A DNA stretch of 12,560 nt from Endomicrobiia bacterium. Lineage in GTDB: Bacteria; Elusimicrobiota; Endomicrobiia; Endomicrobiales; Endomicrobiaceae. Position numbers and translations under genes: made by a program. The DNA is taken from NCBI GenBank assembly GCA_025998475.1, contig BNVZ01000026.1, positions 1 to 12,560 of the forward strand, in the 5' to 3' direction. The first letter of the stretch is position 1, and the number at the start of each line of letters is the position of its first letter. Under the pieces are notes generated by a model. It was not told the DNA's origin and made no database searches. It worked only from the letters and a program-made list of their open reading frames with translations. This document shows, one piece after another, positions 1 to 6,791 of the stretch.

Positions 1-111
1 TTACAACGCTAAATATTACCAAATATAGCTTTTCTTATGCTTTTAGGCGTTACACAAAATGATAGTGTATCTTATATGCACTATGCTGTCTGCTTTTTCA
101 AGCGTTTCCAT
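1..111 (-). pseudogene. IS200/IS605-type transposase (TnpA), decayed N-terminal fragment
   Basis: Read on the minus strand from an ATG at 109-111, the sequence begins METLEKAD. After a one-base frame change it continues HSAYKIHYHFV, then a stop, then more recognisable residues to the window edge. The pattern H-S-x-Y-x-(I/L)-x-Y-H-(F/I)-V is the usual N-terminus of Y1 (HUH) transposases of IS200/IS605 elements, which are about 130-150 residues long. The fragment has a frameshift and at least two in-frame stops within about 100 bases, so it cannot be functional. The rest lies beyond position 1. The hairpin just upstream (134-157) is where an IS200/IS605 left end would carry its subterminal hairpin. 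Assignment rests on motif recall only. Confidence 0.5.
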
Positions 112-133
112 AGCCTAATTGTACTACAAGCGG

Positions 134-157
134 TGCCCTACAGCAAGTTGTGGGGCA
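134..157 (-). repeat. Strong hairpin, possible IS200/IS605 left-end structure
   Basis: TGCCCTACA and TGTGGGGCA can pair as nine consecutive base pairs (one G-T) around a short loop near GCAAGT. It sits 22 bases upstream of the start of the decayed TnpA fragment, and no T-run follows on either strand, so a terminator is unlikely. IS200/IS605 elements are recognised through subterminal hairpins rather than terminal inverted repeats, which fits the position. Confidence 0.45.
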
Positions 158-525
158 ATAGTTTAACAATTAAATTTCAAATCCAAAGCGTTTTCTTCTA
201 TTTCTGTATCCGTTAGATATTGCTTTTTAAGTCTTAAATCTCTTCAAAGTGCTTGCGCTCGTTTGTTATTATGGTTGTTCTATTTCCTTACTTACGAACA
301 GTTTGGAAAAAAGTCTAATAAATACCTCTCTCTCGACAGACTTGCATCTGTCACCCATTTTTTTAAAAAAAGGGAACTGTCGTGCTACAAAAGATCAATA
401 CCCCGCGTCAAGCTACACATATCATCTCTTTTGCAAAAGGGGGAATTACTACAAAAGACCAAAGACACCAAAACAAGCACAAGAATTGACAGCAGTCTTA
501 ATAGTTTTAGAGACACCGGTAATGT
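158..525. other. Non-coding/decayed stretch downstream of folD
   Basis: No gene could be supported here. A 27-codon open stretch on the minus strand (163-243) ends in DTEIEENALDLKF and looks protein-like, but it has no start and I do not recognise it. GACAGA (335-340) and TCTGTC (347-352) can form a hairpin that is followed five bases later by a run of seven or more T on the plus strand. That resembles a weak terminator, but no plus-strand gene lies before it. The region looks like eroded sequence. Confidence 0.4.
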
Positions 526-1392
526 CTACTTTCTGTTTTTAAATGCTTTTAAAGTATTTTCTAAAAGCATTGTTATAGTCATAGGACCTACGCCGCCCGG
601 CACAGGTGTTATTTCTATATTCATATTCTTAACTGAATCAAAATCAACATCGCCAATTAAACCATCAGCTGTTCTATTTATTCCGATGTCAACAACCACG
701 GCTCCGTCTTTGATAAATTCTTTGTTTAAAAATTTCGGTTTGCCAATAGCTGCAACAACAATATCTGCGGTCTTGCAAATCTCTTTTAAATATTTTGTTT
801 TAGAGTGCGCCATTATAACTGTTGCATCGTTTGCAAGTAAAAGCATAGAGAGTGGTTTGCCTACGAGATTAGATCTTCCTATAACAATTGCGTTTTTACC
901 TTCTACTTGTATTTTTGATTTATGCAGCATGTATATAACACCAAGCGGCGTACATGAAACCAAAATATTTTTTTTAATTATTTCGTCCCAGCTTTTTGAT
1001 AAATTAAGGAGACCTGCGTTGAAAGGATGCAATCCGTCAACATCTTTTAAAGGACTTATCGCATTGATACAGTCTCCAGCTTCTCTACTGTTTGGAAGAG
1101 GAAGCTGCAACAAAATACCATCGACTTCAGAATTGTTATTTAGCTCTCCTATCAAATTAATAATATCTTCATTAGACGAGTTTCCGCTAAGGTTATGATG
1201 AAAAGATCTTATTTGCGCATCTTCGCATGCTTTAATTTTTGATTTGATATAGACTTGGCTTGCGGGATCGTCGCCCACTAAAATTGTTGCAAGACCCGGC
1301 GTTTTTCCCGTTTCCCGCTTAATCTCACTTACTCTTGCTTTTATTTCTTCTCTTCTATTGTTTGATATTTTCCTACCGTCAATTAAATTCAT
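526..1392 (-). CDS. folD: Bifunctional methylenetetrahydrofolate dehydrogenase/cyclohydrolase FolD
   Basis: FolD interconverts 5,10-methylene-, methenyl- and 10-formyl-tetrahydrofolate in the cytosol, using NADP, and feeds purine and formyl-Met synthesis. The 288-residue product has the usual family length and all its marks. These are the catalytic YxxxK (Tyr48, Lys52), DGILLQLPLP (91-100), KDVDG (116-120), the nucleotide-binding GRSxxVGxP (172-180) and the C-terminal TPVPGGVGPMT around 262-272. The ATG start follows a weak GAG-type ribosome site. It lies on the same strand as, and 306 bases downstream of, the walJ-like gene, so it may be the last gene of that cluster or have its own promoter in the gap. 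No convincing terminator follows the TAG stop. It appears intact and is a confident call. Confidence 0.97.
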   Translation of the reverse strand: MNLIDGRKISNNRREEIKARVSEIKRETGKTPGLATILVGDDPASQVYIKSKIKACEDAQIRSFHHNLSGNSSNEDIINLIGELNNNSEVDGILLQLPLPNSREAGDCINAISPLKDVDGLHPFNAGLLNLSKSWDEIIKKNILVSCTPLGVIYMLHKSKIQVEGKNAIVIGRSNLVGKPLSMLLLANDATVIMAHSKTKYLKEICKTADIVVAAIGKPKFLNKEFIKDGAVVVDIGINRTADGLIGDVDFDSVKNMNIEITPVPGGVGPMTITMLLENTLKAFKNRK

Positions 1393-1698
1393 TTTTATCT
1401 CAAATATTGGTTATCGTTAAACTGGAACCATTTTGTCCAAGGCCTGACCACGCGCAAGTGTACATAATATTCCAACATTTTGCAAGCGTACGTAGAATCT
1501 CGCAATGTATTGGACTTTTGTCAAACAAAGACAAACGGATTATAACAACGATGGACTTTTAATAAATGGCATATTTTTTATATATAAAATCATCTTTTTA
1601 CGGTTTGCTGTATCTTTAACGGTAAACCTATTCTTAAACGACAAAAACAGTCCACAATATGTGTTTTTAGATTTTACAAAAAAAGGGGAAGTGTTATA
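1393..1698 (-). other. Gap between walJ-like gene and folD
   Basis: These 306 bases hold no supportable gene on either strand. Short open stretches on the plus strand are broken and unlike known proteins. The only functional suggestion is a weak promoter for folD (listed separately). Base composition and stop density suggest non-coding or eroded sequence. Confidence 0.5.
1539..1566 (-). promoter_or_regulatory. Possible sigma-70-type promoter for folD
   Basis: On the minus strand a perfect TATAAT (-10, 1539-1544) lies 16 bases after a poor -35 candidate TTTATT (1561-1566). It would give a leader of about 140 bases before folD. In AT-rich DNA such matches arise often by chance, so this is only a candidate. 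Confidence 0.25.
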
Positions 1699-2525
1699 TT
1701 AACTGATTCGTATTGTTGGGGATTTCTGTTTTCTTTTAGCGGTAAGTAGTTTTATATCGTTGATGCCCTTGCTTAAAAGTATTTCTTTGACCGTTTTCAT
1801 TGCAATATCGTGCGTATTGTGGTGTTGGCTTATATGTGTGCTAGGAAAACATATTTTAGACTGTCTTTGCTTGTAGAAAGTTGCTTAATTGCGCAAATAG
1901 CATCTGCAGCATCTTCATTTGATAAATGTCCCCAACTACTTGCCGTCCACTTTTTATTATCATAAGGTCTAAAACTTAAATCCAACATCATTGTATTATA
2001 ATTTGACTCTATAACTAAAATATTACTGTTTATTAATTTTTTTATGATAGCGCTGCAGATTTTTCCGGTATCTGTCAGATACCCTATCTTATATTTTCTT
2101 GCATTTAGTGTGGAAGAGAAAGTAAACCCCAACGTATGGGAAACATTTGCATCTTTGTGGTAAGCGTCAAAAGATTCTACAAAAATATTTTGAATTTCGA
2201 CATTTTTGTAAAAAGGTATGCTAACACATTCTTCAATTTTACTACCATATTTTTTATAGATATCTTCATAAGAGTCTTCATGTAAATAAATTGGAATATT
2301 ATTTTTCCAAAGAAGACCAAGCCCAGAAGCGCTTAAATGATCAGTATGTGCATGCGTTATGAATGCTGCTGTTAAATTTTTAGGGAGAAGTCCTAATTTA
2401 TTAAGATTTTCGACTACATATTTAGAACTGCAGCCACAGTCAATTAAAACAGTTGTTTTTTTATCCCAGATTACTGAGCAATTACCGCTTGACCCACTTG
2501 CAAGAATACAAAAATTTAAACTCAA
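1699..2525 (-). pseudogene. walJ: WalJ/YycJ-type metallo-beta-lactamase-fold hydrolase, frameshifted near the 3' end
   Basis: The N-terminus SLNFCILASGSSGN, the HxHxDH metal motif (His58, His60, Asp62, His63), LTDTG and GHLSNEDA identify a YycJ/WalJ-like MBL-fold protein, a family of metal-dependent hydrolases linked to cell-wall or DNA processing. Translation stops at codon 232 (1830-1832) right after VFLAHI. Shifting frame at the TATA run (1831-1834) continues the expected family ending SQHHNTHDIAMKTV for 43 more residues, to a stop at 1699-1701. Removing one TA pair restores a 274-residue protein of normal family length. The truncated form keeps the metal motif but loses the conserved tail after the last His. 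The start is TTG, overlapping the upstream peptidase stop as TTGA, so translation is probably coupled. A sequencing error at TATA remains possible. Confidence 0.85.
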
Positions 2526-3571
2526 AGTTCTTTTGCCACTTTTTCTATAATTTTAACTGCTAAATCAATTGTTGAATTTATGTCTTTAATATTGAAAACA
2601 GATGTTGGCGCGTGAATATACCTTGTAGGAATGCTTAAAATTCCCGTGAGAATACCTTCCCTGTTTGTGTATACTATAGCGCCGTCGGTCATACCTCCAT
2701 CAATTATATCTATTTGATGCGGAATATTATTTGCAAGTGCGACTTCAAGCATAAGTTTACGAATTTTCTGAGGAACTATAGTTCCTCTCCCAGAAGCTTC
2801 TATCATGGTTATGACAACACCTTTCCCAAGTTTTAAATCTGAAACTTTTTCTTCGATTCCGGGCATATCGCCTGCAATAGTAGTGTCTATAACAAGGGCA
2901 AAATCAGGATTTATTTTAAAAGAAGAAGTCTTTCCGCCTTTTAGACCAACTTCTTCTTGCGCAGTAGCGCATGCGTAAATCTCTGCGTTAAGATATTCAA
3001 TTTTTGCAAGCGCTTCCATCACTTTTAACATGGCATAACAGCTTATTCTGTTGTCTGCTGCTTTACCGTAATAAAAGTCACCATTTAATACGCCTGCGTT
3101 GGGTTCAAAAATTATTTGGTCGCCTATATCTAAAACTTTTAATACTTCATTTTTTGATGAAAGACCTACATCTATAAACATACTTGTATACACAATAGGT
3201 TGTTTTGTTTCTTTGGCCGTCATTAAATGAGGTGGTTTTGTTCCTATTAGTCCTGTTATAAATGCGCCTTTTTTATTAATAATTTTTACTATTTTTCCAG
3301 GGAGAATAGAATCATTTATCCCGCCGACTTTAATGAAGTATATGTATCCATTTTTATCGATATGTTTTACAACCATACCAATTTCGTCCATATGAGAGGC
3401 AATCATTATTTTCTTTTTGCCTTTGCTTATTTTTCCAATAACATTTCCAAAATTATCGGTCTCAACGCTTGTGCATATTCCAGAAAGAGCATTTGTTATA
3501 ATTTTTGCGACATTCTCTTCGTAGCCCGAAATTCCGTCAGACATCAATAAATCTTTTAAAAGTTTTTCCAT
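2522..3571 (-). CDS. M42 family metalloaminopeptidase (glutamyl aminopeptidase/FrvX/endoglucanase-M type)
   Basis: M42 enzymes are cytosolic, di-metal aminopeptidases that form large tetrahedral (TET) assemblies and clear short peptides. The 349-residue product matches the family length. Visible metal and catalytic residues are His60 and Asp62 (ASHMDEIG), Asp173 (KAADNRISC), Glu206-Glu207 (AQEEVGLKG), Asp229 (VIDTT) and His320 (RYIHAPTSVF). The ATG is preceded by GGAG at good spacing (TTGGAGTGATCA). It heads a minus-strand cluster, and its stop overlaps the TTG start of the walJ-like gene by four bases. Which peptides or N-terminal residues it prefers cannot be told from sequence. No sign of decay. 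Confidence 0.95.
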   Translation of the reverse strand: MEKLLKDLLMSDGISGYEENVAKIITNALSGICTSVETDNFGNVIGKISKGKKKIMIASHMDEIGMVVKHIDKNGYIYFIKVGGINDSILPGKIVKIINKKGAFITGLIGTKPPHLMTAKETKQPIVYTSMFIDVGLSSKNEVLKVLDIGDQIIFEPNAGVLNGDFYYGKAADNRISCYAMLKVMEALAKIEYLNAEIYACATAQEEVGLKGGKTSSFKINPDFALVIDTTIAGDMPGIEEKVSDLKLGKGVVITMIEASGRGTIVPQKIRKLMLEVALANNIPHQIDIIDGGMTDGAIVYTNREGILTGILSIPTRYIHAPTSVFNIKDINSTIDLAVKIIEKVAKEL

Positions 3572-3617
3572 TGATCACTCCAAAATGTAATTTTCAAGTT
3601 AATAACCTAGTCTCTTT

Positions 3618-3644
3618 AAAAACCCATGGTTTTAGTAGGTTTTT
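3618..3644. other. AT-rich hairpin upstream of the M42 gene
   Basis: AAAAACC (3618-3624) and GGTTTTT (3638-3644) form a 7-bp stem with a 13-base loop containing CCATGG. It could act as a weak terminator for either strand, but the T-run is part of the stem and no intact gene ends here. Confidence 0.25.
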
Positions 3645-3653
3645 GTATTTATC

Positions 3654-3674
3654 ATGCCGAACTTGTTACGACAT
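3654..3674. repeat. Degenerate extragenic palindrome
   Basis: ATGCCGAACTTGTTACGACA is an imperfect palindrome (six of eight outer pairs). It closely resembles the widespread extragenic repeat whose intact form reads ATGCCGAACTTGTTTCGGCA. Only one copy is seen in this window, so membership in a genomic repeat family is inferred. Confidence 0.35.
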
Positions 3675-3712
3675 CTTGTTGTAAAAAAACAACATTAAAT
3701 ATCGAAATAAGT

Positions 3713-4081
3713 TCAAGAATTGACAAGGGCTTGGCTTTTGTTTACGAAAAGCGAAAGAACAAACAGCATTCTAGCTGGGACAAAAGAAAGAATCATTTGT
3801 TTTGTTATGTGCCTAAGTTTGAAATGGCACATTTCACGAGCTAAAATGCTTGTTGATTCTTCAACAGAATGGTTTTTTATGAGGGTATCGAATAAAACTA
3901 TTCTGCGCGATTTCCCAAATCCATTAAAAAACGCGGTTGATTTTGTTGAACGTTTTGAATTATCCATTTTAAATAAGCCCTTAATTTTAAAATTTTCTTT
4001 AATTTTAAAATTTTCTTTTTGCCTGTTCGTGGCAATTTGTATGTCTTTTTGTACCTTGGTTTTGATGAAGGTTTTTTGCTT
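3713..4081 (-). pseudogene. M48/Ste24-type CAAX-like membrane protease, internal fragment
   Basis: An open minus-strand stretch of 122 codons reads, in order, a KIKGLF segment, MDNSKRSTKSTAFFNGFG, RRIVLFDTLI, a degenerate zinc motif and a hydrophobic LFVLSLFVNKSQAL. This is the order found in Ste24-like M48 zinc proteases, which are multi-spanning membrane enzymes of over 400 residues. The HExxH motif, expected as HEIGHYK, reads REMCHFK, so the first zinc ligand is lost. The N-terminal membrane part and the C-terminal region with the third ligand are absent. There is no plausible start, and a stop sits at 4082-4084. An 18-bp tandem duplication lies inside. It is a dead fragment. Neighbouring sequence to 4260 might hold more of it, but I cannot recognise it. 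Confidence 0.75.
3981..4016. repeat. 18-bp perfect tandem duplication
   Basis: TTAATTTTAAAATTTTCT occurs twice, at 3981-3998 and 3999-4016, without mismatch. It lies in the protease remnant and repeats six codons (KENFKI), so the frame is kept. Perfect identity suggests a recent slippage event. Confidence 0.9.
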
Positions 4082-4413
4082 TCAGTGTTTGGCCAAGGCT
4101 GTATCGGTATTCGGGTATAAGTTACCCCAATCAGCAACGATCTATTCAGAGTTCGGCAAAGACAGTGATACTTCCCAGCCTAAAATTATATTCCATGCTA
4201 CCTCAAGCCCCGCCATTCCAAATTAAGTCCTTAATTCCATCGTTTTAGTGCTTGAACTTGCTAGATCTTAACATTAACAATGATAGATACTGAATTGTAC
4301 TTTGTCATTTAAGTTTACCCTCAAATGTCTTAAGTTACGGGCTTGCCGCAAAGTAACGCAATGCAAAGAAGCTTATTTGCTGATCTGTATTTTAACACTT
4401 TAATATTTTAAAA
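4082..4413. other. Decayed or non-coding stretch
   Basis: No intact gene. On the minus strand, short pieces such as GLEVAWNIILGWEVSL (about 4155-4210) and MTKYNSVSIIVNVKI (about 4265-4310) look protein-like but are cut by stops, and I cannot assign them. The second faintly resembles the start of a family-2 glycosyltransferase, which is too weak to call. Confidence 0.35.
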
Positions 4414-4596
4414 TCACTGTTGCAAATCTTTTCCACAAGCAAAACACATGAAAAAATTTCTTAAGGCGGCTGGTTTTAAGTCCAAGCAAATTTCATAAAC
4501 TGCAATTTGACACTGTCGACAGACAATTGGGCAGAGATGGAGATAATAGGCAAAAATAACAAAGAACTTTATATTTATTAGGGAAAAATATAGCAT
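4414..4596 (-). CDS. Doubtful small Cys-rich protein (60 residues)
   Basis: A 60-codon frame starts with a hydrophobic stretch (residues about 3-22) and then has two CxxC pairs, CRQC and CFAC, about 28 residues apart, followed by GKDLQQ. Paired CxxC knuckles of this kind suggest a zinc ribbon. There is no ribosome-binding site upstream of the ATG (the AGGAGG nearby is on the opposite strand), no neighbouring partner, and the family is not recognised. It may be chance or a gene remnant in this eroded zone. Confidence 0.2.
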   Translation of the reverse strand: MLYFSLINIKFFVIFAYYLHLCPIVCRQCQIAVYEICLDLKPAALRNFFMCFACGKDLQQ

Positions 4597-4632
4597 GAGG
4601 AAGAAAAATTTTCGTTAGGAGGTAATTTAGGG

Positions 4633-4860
4633 ATGCGGGCAAGAGAAAATGATGGGAATTTAAAAAGAAAAAGAGCTTTTTTAAAAATTTGGTGTGATTT
4701 TGGGATATCTATAATTTTCTTTCATGCACTTTGCCTGATGAGATTTTACAGTAAGTTGTTTATGAGATTTATTTTTGCTATAACTATAAGTGGTAGGATT
4801 TGTATGAACAGGCCTGAAGATAATAGTATAAAAAGGGGGGAAAATGAAATTTTCTGCTAG
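4633..4860 (+). CDS. Doubtful small protein (75 residues) with strong ribosome site
   Basis: The ATG is preceded by a consensus AGGAGG (4617-4622), ten bases upstream, which is the main reason to list it. The product has a basic start (NLKRKRAFLK), one hydrophobic segment (about 24-36) and a basic middle, and matches nothing I know. It overlaps the start of the next membrane-protein gene by 17 bases in another frame, which could couple their translation. It could equally be a leftover ribosome site in decayed sequence. Confidence 0.22.
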   Translation: MRARENDGNLKRKRAFLKIWCDFGISIIFFHALCLMRFYSKLFMRFIFAITISGRICMNRPEDNSIKRGENEIFC

Positions 4861-5701
4861 TGAAGCTTTTGAAGGTGCGCTTAAAATTTTTAGTCAGAAT
4901 TTTTTTGCTGTATTTTCTTTGTCGATATTCTCACTAATCATTCTTCTGTCTTCGGTCTTAATCCAATTTCTTGCTATAGATTTTACTTCTCTACGGAATT
5001 ATCTCGCTTTTCCATTACGGGATTATCTCGCTTTTCCATCTCCAGAGACACTTGCTGCAGCAATAACTACATTAGGAAGCATGCCAAAACAACCACTTTG
5101 GCTATATGCGACGGTAAACCTTGCGTCGTTGTTAGTATCCTCGGTATCTTATTTGTTTATGAGCAGCGCGTTATTGCCTGCTTTTGCTGGGCATAAAATT
5201 AAATTTAGAGATTATTTTTCAGATTTTAAAAAAGTATTTAATTACTTCTTTGGATGGGTTTTATTAACAGCATGGTCGCATATTTTTGCACTTGTATCGT
5301 TTTCAGCTTTTGTTTCTGTCCTTCTTCTTCTTGCTCTTGTTGTGGCGTCGATAGTGTTGTTGAGATATAGCATCTTCTTCGATATCGAAATACTAGACGG
5401 AAACCAAGTTCTAAAGTCCTTTAAAAACAGCTCAAAATTAGTATCCGGTAACTTTTGTAAAATAATTCTGCTTTTGCTTTTGGTGGAATTGATAACGTTA
5501 ATACTTTTTGGAATAGTAGCTATTGCAGCAGCGTTGATTGGGATAGTGTTGTTTAAGTCGTATTTGATTACAGGATTGATAGCGATTTCAGTGATGTTGC
5601 TCGCAATATTGATTATGGTGCCATTTTTCAATTTAGTCCGAATACATGTATATACTCAGTTGTCGTTGTCTAAATCAAATTCTTTAGGAAACGACGACTA
5701 A
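4844..5701 (+). CDS. Polytopic membrane protein (GDPD-membrane-domain/DUF975-like)
   Basis: The 285-residue product is mostly hydrophobic, with about six membrane spans near residues 18-46, 83-110, 128-172 (two spans), 198-225 and 232-262. Between them a soluble strip reads RYSIFFDIEILDG...VLKSFKNSSKLVSGNF, the pattern (R-x-S/A, D/E-G, L-x-S-x-x-S-x-x-L-x-x-G-N-x) typical of integral membrane domains related to the GDPD membrane domain and DUF975 proteins. Their biochemical role is unclear. GGGGGG (4835-4840) just before ATG serves as a ribosome site. A 24-bp tandem duplication adds an eight-residue repeat in the first extramembrane loop. The C-terminus is polar (SKSNSLGNDD). It stands alone between two eroded gaps. 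Family call is moderate, membrane topology firm. Confidence 0.8.
   Translation: MKFSASEAFEGALKIFSQNFFAVFSLSIFSLIILLSSVLIQFLAIDFTSLRNYLAFPLRDYLAFPSPETLAAAITTLGSMPKQPLWLYATVNLASLLVSSVSYLFMSSALLPAFAGHKIKFRDYFSDFKKVFNYFFGWVLLTAWSHIFALVSFSAFVSVLLLLALVVASIVLLRYSIFFDIEILDGNQVLKSFKNSSKLVSGNFCKIILLLLLVELITLILFGIVAIAAALIGIVLFKSYLITGLIAISVMLLAILIMVPFFNLVRIHVYTQLSLSKSNSLGNDD
4992..5039 (+). repeat. 24-bp coding tandem duplication
   Basis: Two adjacent 24-base units (4992-5015 and 5016-5039) differ by one base (TACGGA versus TACGGG). They encode RNYLAFPL and RDYLAFPS in the first loop of the membrane protein and keep the frame. Confidence 0.9.
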
Positions 5702-6043
5702 AAACAGAAAGCTGTATCTAGAAGCGTAAATTATATTGCGACGCTGTGTTCGATGATTGAGTAATAGCTAGAGCCAATTGTAATGCTTATTAATTTTGGA
5801 ATTTTAAGCATAGAGTTAATTTCAGAGCAACAACAGCAGCTGGCGTTGCAGGTGTTAAAGAAGGTCGTTTGTTACTTCGCATAATTATTATGACCAGCAA
5901 TAAGTTGATGAAATATGATTTTTAGAGCCGAAAGAGGCAAAAAGCATAATATTATAGGCATCACTTCGCTTTGAGTTGTGCTACGACAAATAAAAAGATA
6001 AGCTTTTGTTAGGAAGTGGATGAAACAAAAAAAGGAGGGTGAG
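5702..6043. other. Gap before leuD
   Basis: No supportable gene on either strand. leuC would commonly sit here but is not readable. A stretch near 5820-5870 reads FRATTAAGVAGVKEGRL on the plus strand and is Ala/Gly-rich like the end of an aconitase-fold protein, but this is too weak to call a remnant. The last bases hold the leuD ribosome site AGGAGG (6033-6038). Confidence 0.4.
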
Positions 6044-6535
6044 ATGTCAGATATAATTTTAAAGGGGAATGTGCACAAGTATGGTTCAAACGTAAATACG
6101 GACGAAATAATACCAGCAAGATATTTAAACACAACAGATCCCGTTGTACTTGCAAAGTATTGTATGGAAGATATAGATAAAAATTTTGTAAAGAATGTTA
6201 AACCCGGTGATATAATAGTTGCAGAAAATAATTTTGGTTGTGGGTCTTCAAGAGAACATGCTCCTATAGCAATTAAAGCGGCAGGTGTTTCTGCTGTAAT
6301 TGCAAACTCTTTTGCAAGAATATTTTTTAGAAATTCTATAAACATTGGTCTTCCCATATTAGAATCACCTGAAGCTGTGAAAGCAATTAAAAACGGTGAT
6401 ACTATAGAAATAAACCTAACTCAAGGCATCATAAAGAATATAACTAAAAAAGAAACTTACCAGTCTCAGCCTTTTCCGGAATTTATGCAAAAAATTATTA
6501 AAGCAGGTGGGCTTTTAGGGTATATAAAAGAATAA
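6044..6535 (+). CDS. leuD: 3-isopropylmalate dehydratase small subunit LeuD
   Basis: LeuD is the swivelling small subunit of isopropylmalate isomerase and pairs with the [4Fe-4S] large subunit LeuC in leucine synthesis (2- to 3-isopropylmalate). The product of 163 residues matches the short bacterial/archaeal type. It shows [11 protein letters not shown] near the N-terminus and the substrate-recognition segment [10 protein letters not shown] (63-72). The start at 6044 was chosen because AGGAGG (6033-6038) lies five bases before it and the protein then begins [14 protein letters not shown], as the family does; an earlier ATG at 6020 lies upstream of this site. No leuC is visible. Homoaconitase or citraconate-type small subunits share these motifs, so substrate is inferred from leuB nearby. 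Confidence 0.93.
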   Translation: MSDIILKGNVHKYGSNVNTDEIIPARYLNTTDPVVLAKYCMEDIDKNFVKNVKPGDIIVAENNFGCGSSREHAPIAIKAAGVSAVIANSFARIFFRNSINIGLPILESPEAVKAIKNGDTIEINLTQGIIKNITKKETYQSQPFPEFMQKIIKAGGLLGYIKE

Positions 6536-6777
6536 TCTGATTTTATTAAAGACCTTCTTAAGACCAACGATAAAATTTATTTATTGAAACTTGATATCGA
6601 AGGCGCGGAATTTGATACTTTAGAAGATCTCATAAGCACGGGTGTTTACAAACATATTAAATTCATAGTTTGCGAAACCATGAACGTTTTAACAAAGAAC
6701 TTGGAGAAAAGTTTAAACATCTTAAACAAGTTATAGATGAAAAGGGAATAACCAACATTTATCTTGATTGGACATAA
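6536..6777 (+). pseudogene. FkbM-family methyltransferase, frameshifted C-terminal fragment
   Basis: Directly after the leuD stop and in the same frame, the sequence reads DFIKDLLKTNDKIYLLKLDIEGAEFDTL, with KLDIEGAE being the hallmark of FkbM-type SAM-dependent methyltransferases. It continues IKFIVCET, then needs one missing base near 6677-6679 to read on as HERFNKELGEKF...KGITNIYLDWT to a stop at 6775-6777. Only the last ~80 residues of a protein normally well over 200 residues remain, and there is no start. The fragment ends inside the leuB ribosome site. It probably marks a deletion or insertion that joined leuD to a foreign gene end. Confidence 0.8.
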
Positions 6778-6791
6778 AAGGAGGGGAGGCG

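Noticed and set aside
263-1198. Long plus-strand open frame (311 codons) opposite folD
   Set aside because: It lies antisense to a clear folD, has no ribosome site and no recognisable domain. It is a by-product of folD codon use.
1399-1460. Minus-strand piece TLARGQALDKMVPV upstream of folD, faintly like an XseA ARGY segment
   Set aside because: The match is only three or four residues, without flanking similarity, so not evidence for an xseA remnant.
1828-1836. Programmed ribosomal frameshift in the walJ-like gene
   Set aside because: No slippery heptamer or clear downstream structure, and the family is not known for recoding; a TA insertion explains it more simply.
481-3725. Shared 12-mer CAAGAATTGACA at about 483 and 3713
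   Set aside because: Several 12-base matches are expected by chance in a window of this size, and the flanks do not match.
5820-5872. Possible leuC end (FRATTAAGVAGVKEGRL) before leuD
   Set aside because: Ala/Gly-rich but lacks the family's conserved ending and has no upstream continuation.
5872-6357. Minus-strand open frame (161 codons) across the start of leuD
   Set aside because: Antisense to a confident leuD and without ribosome site or known motifs.
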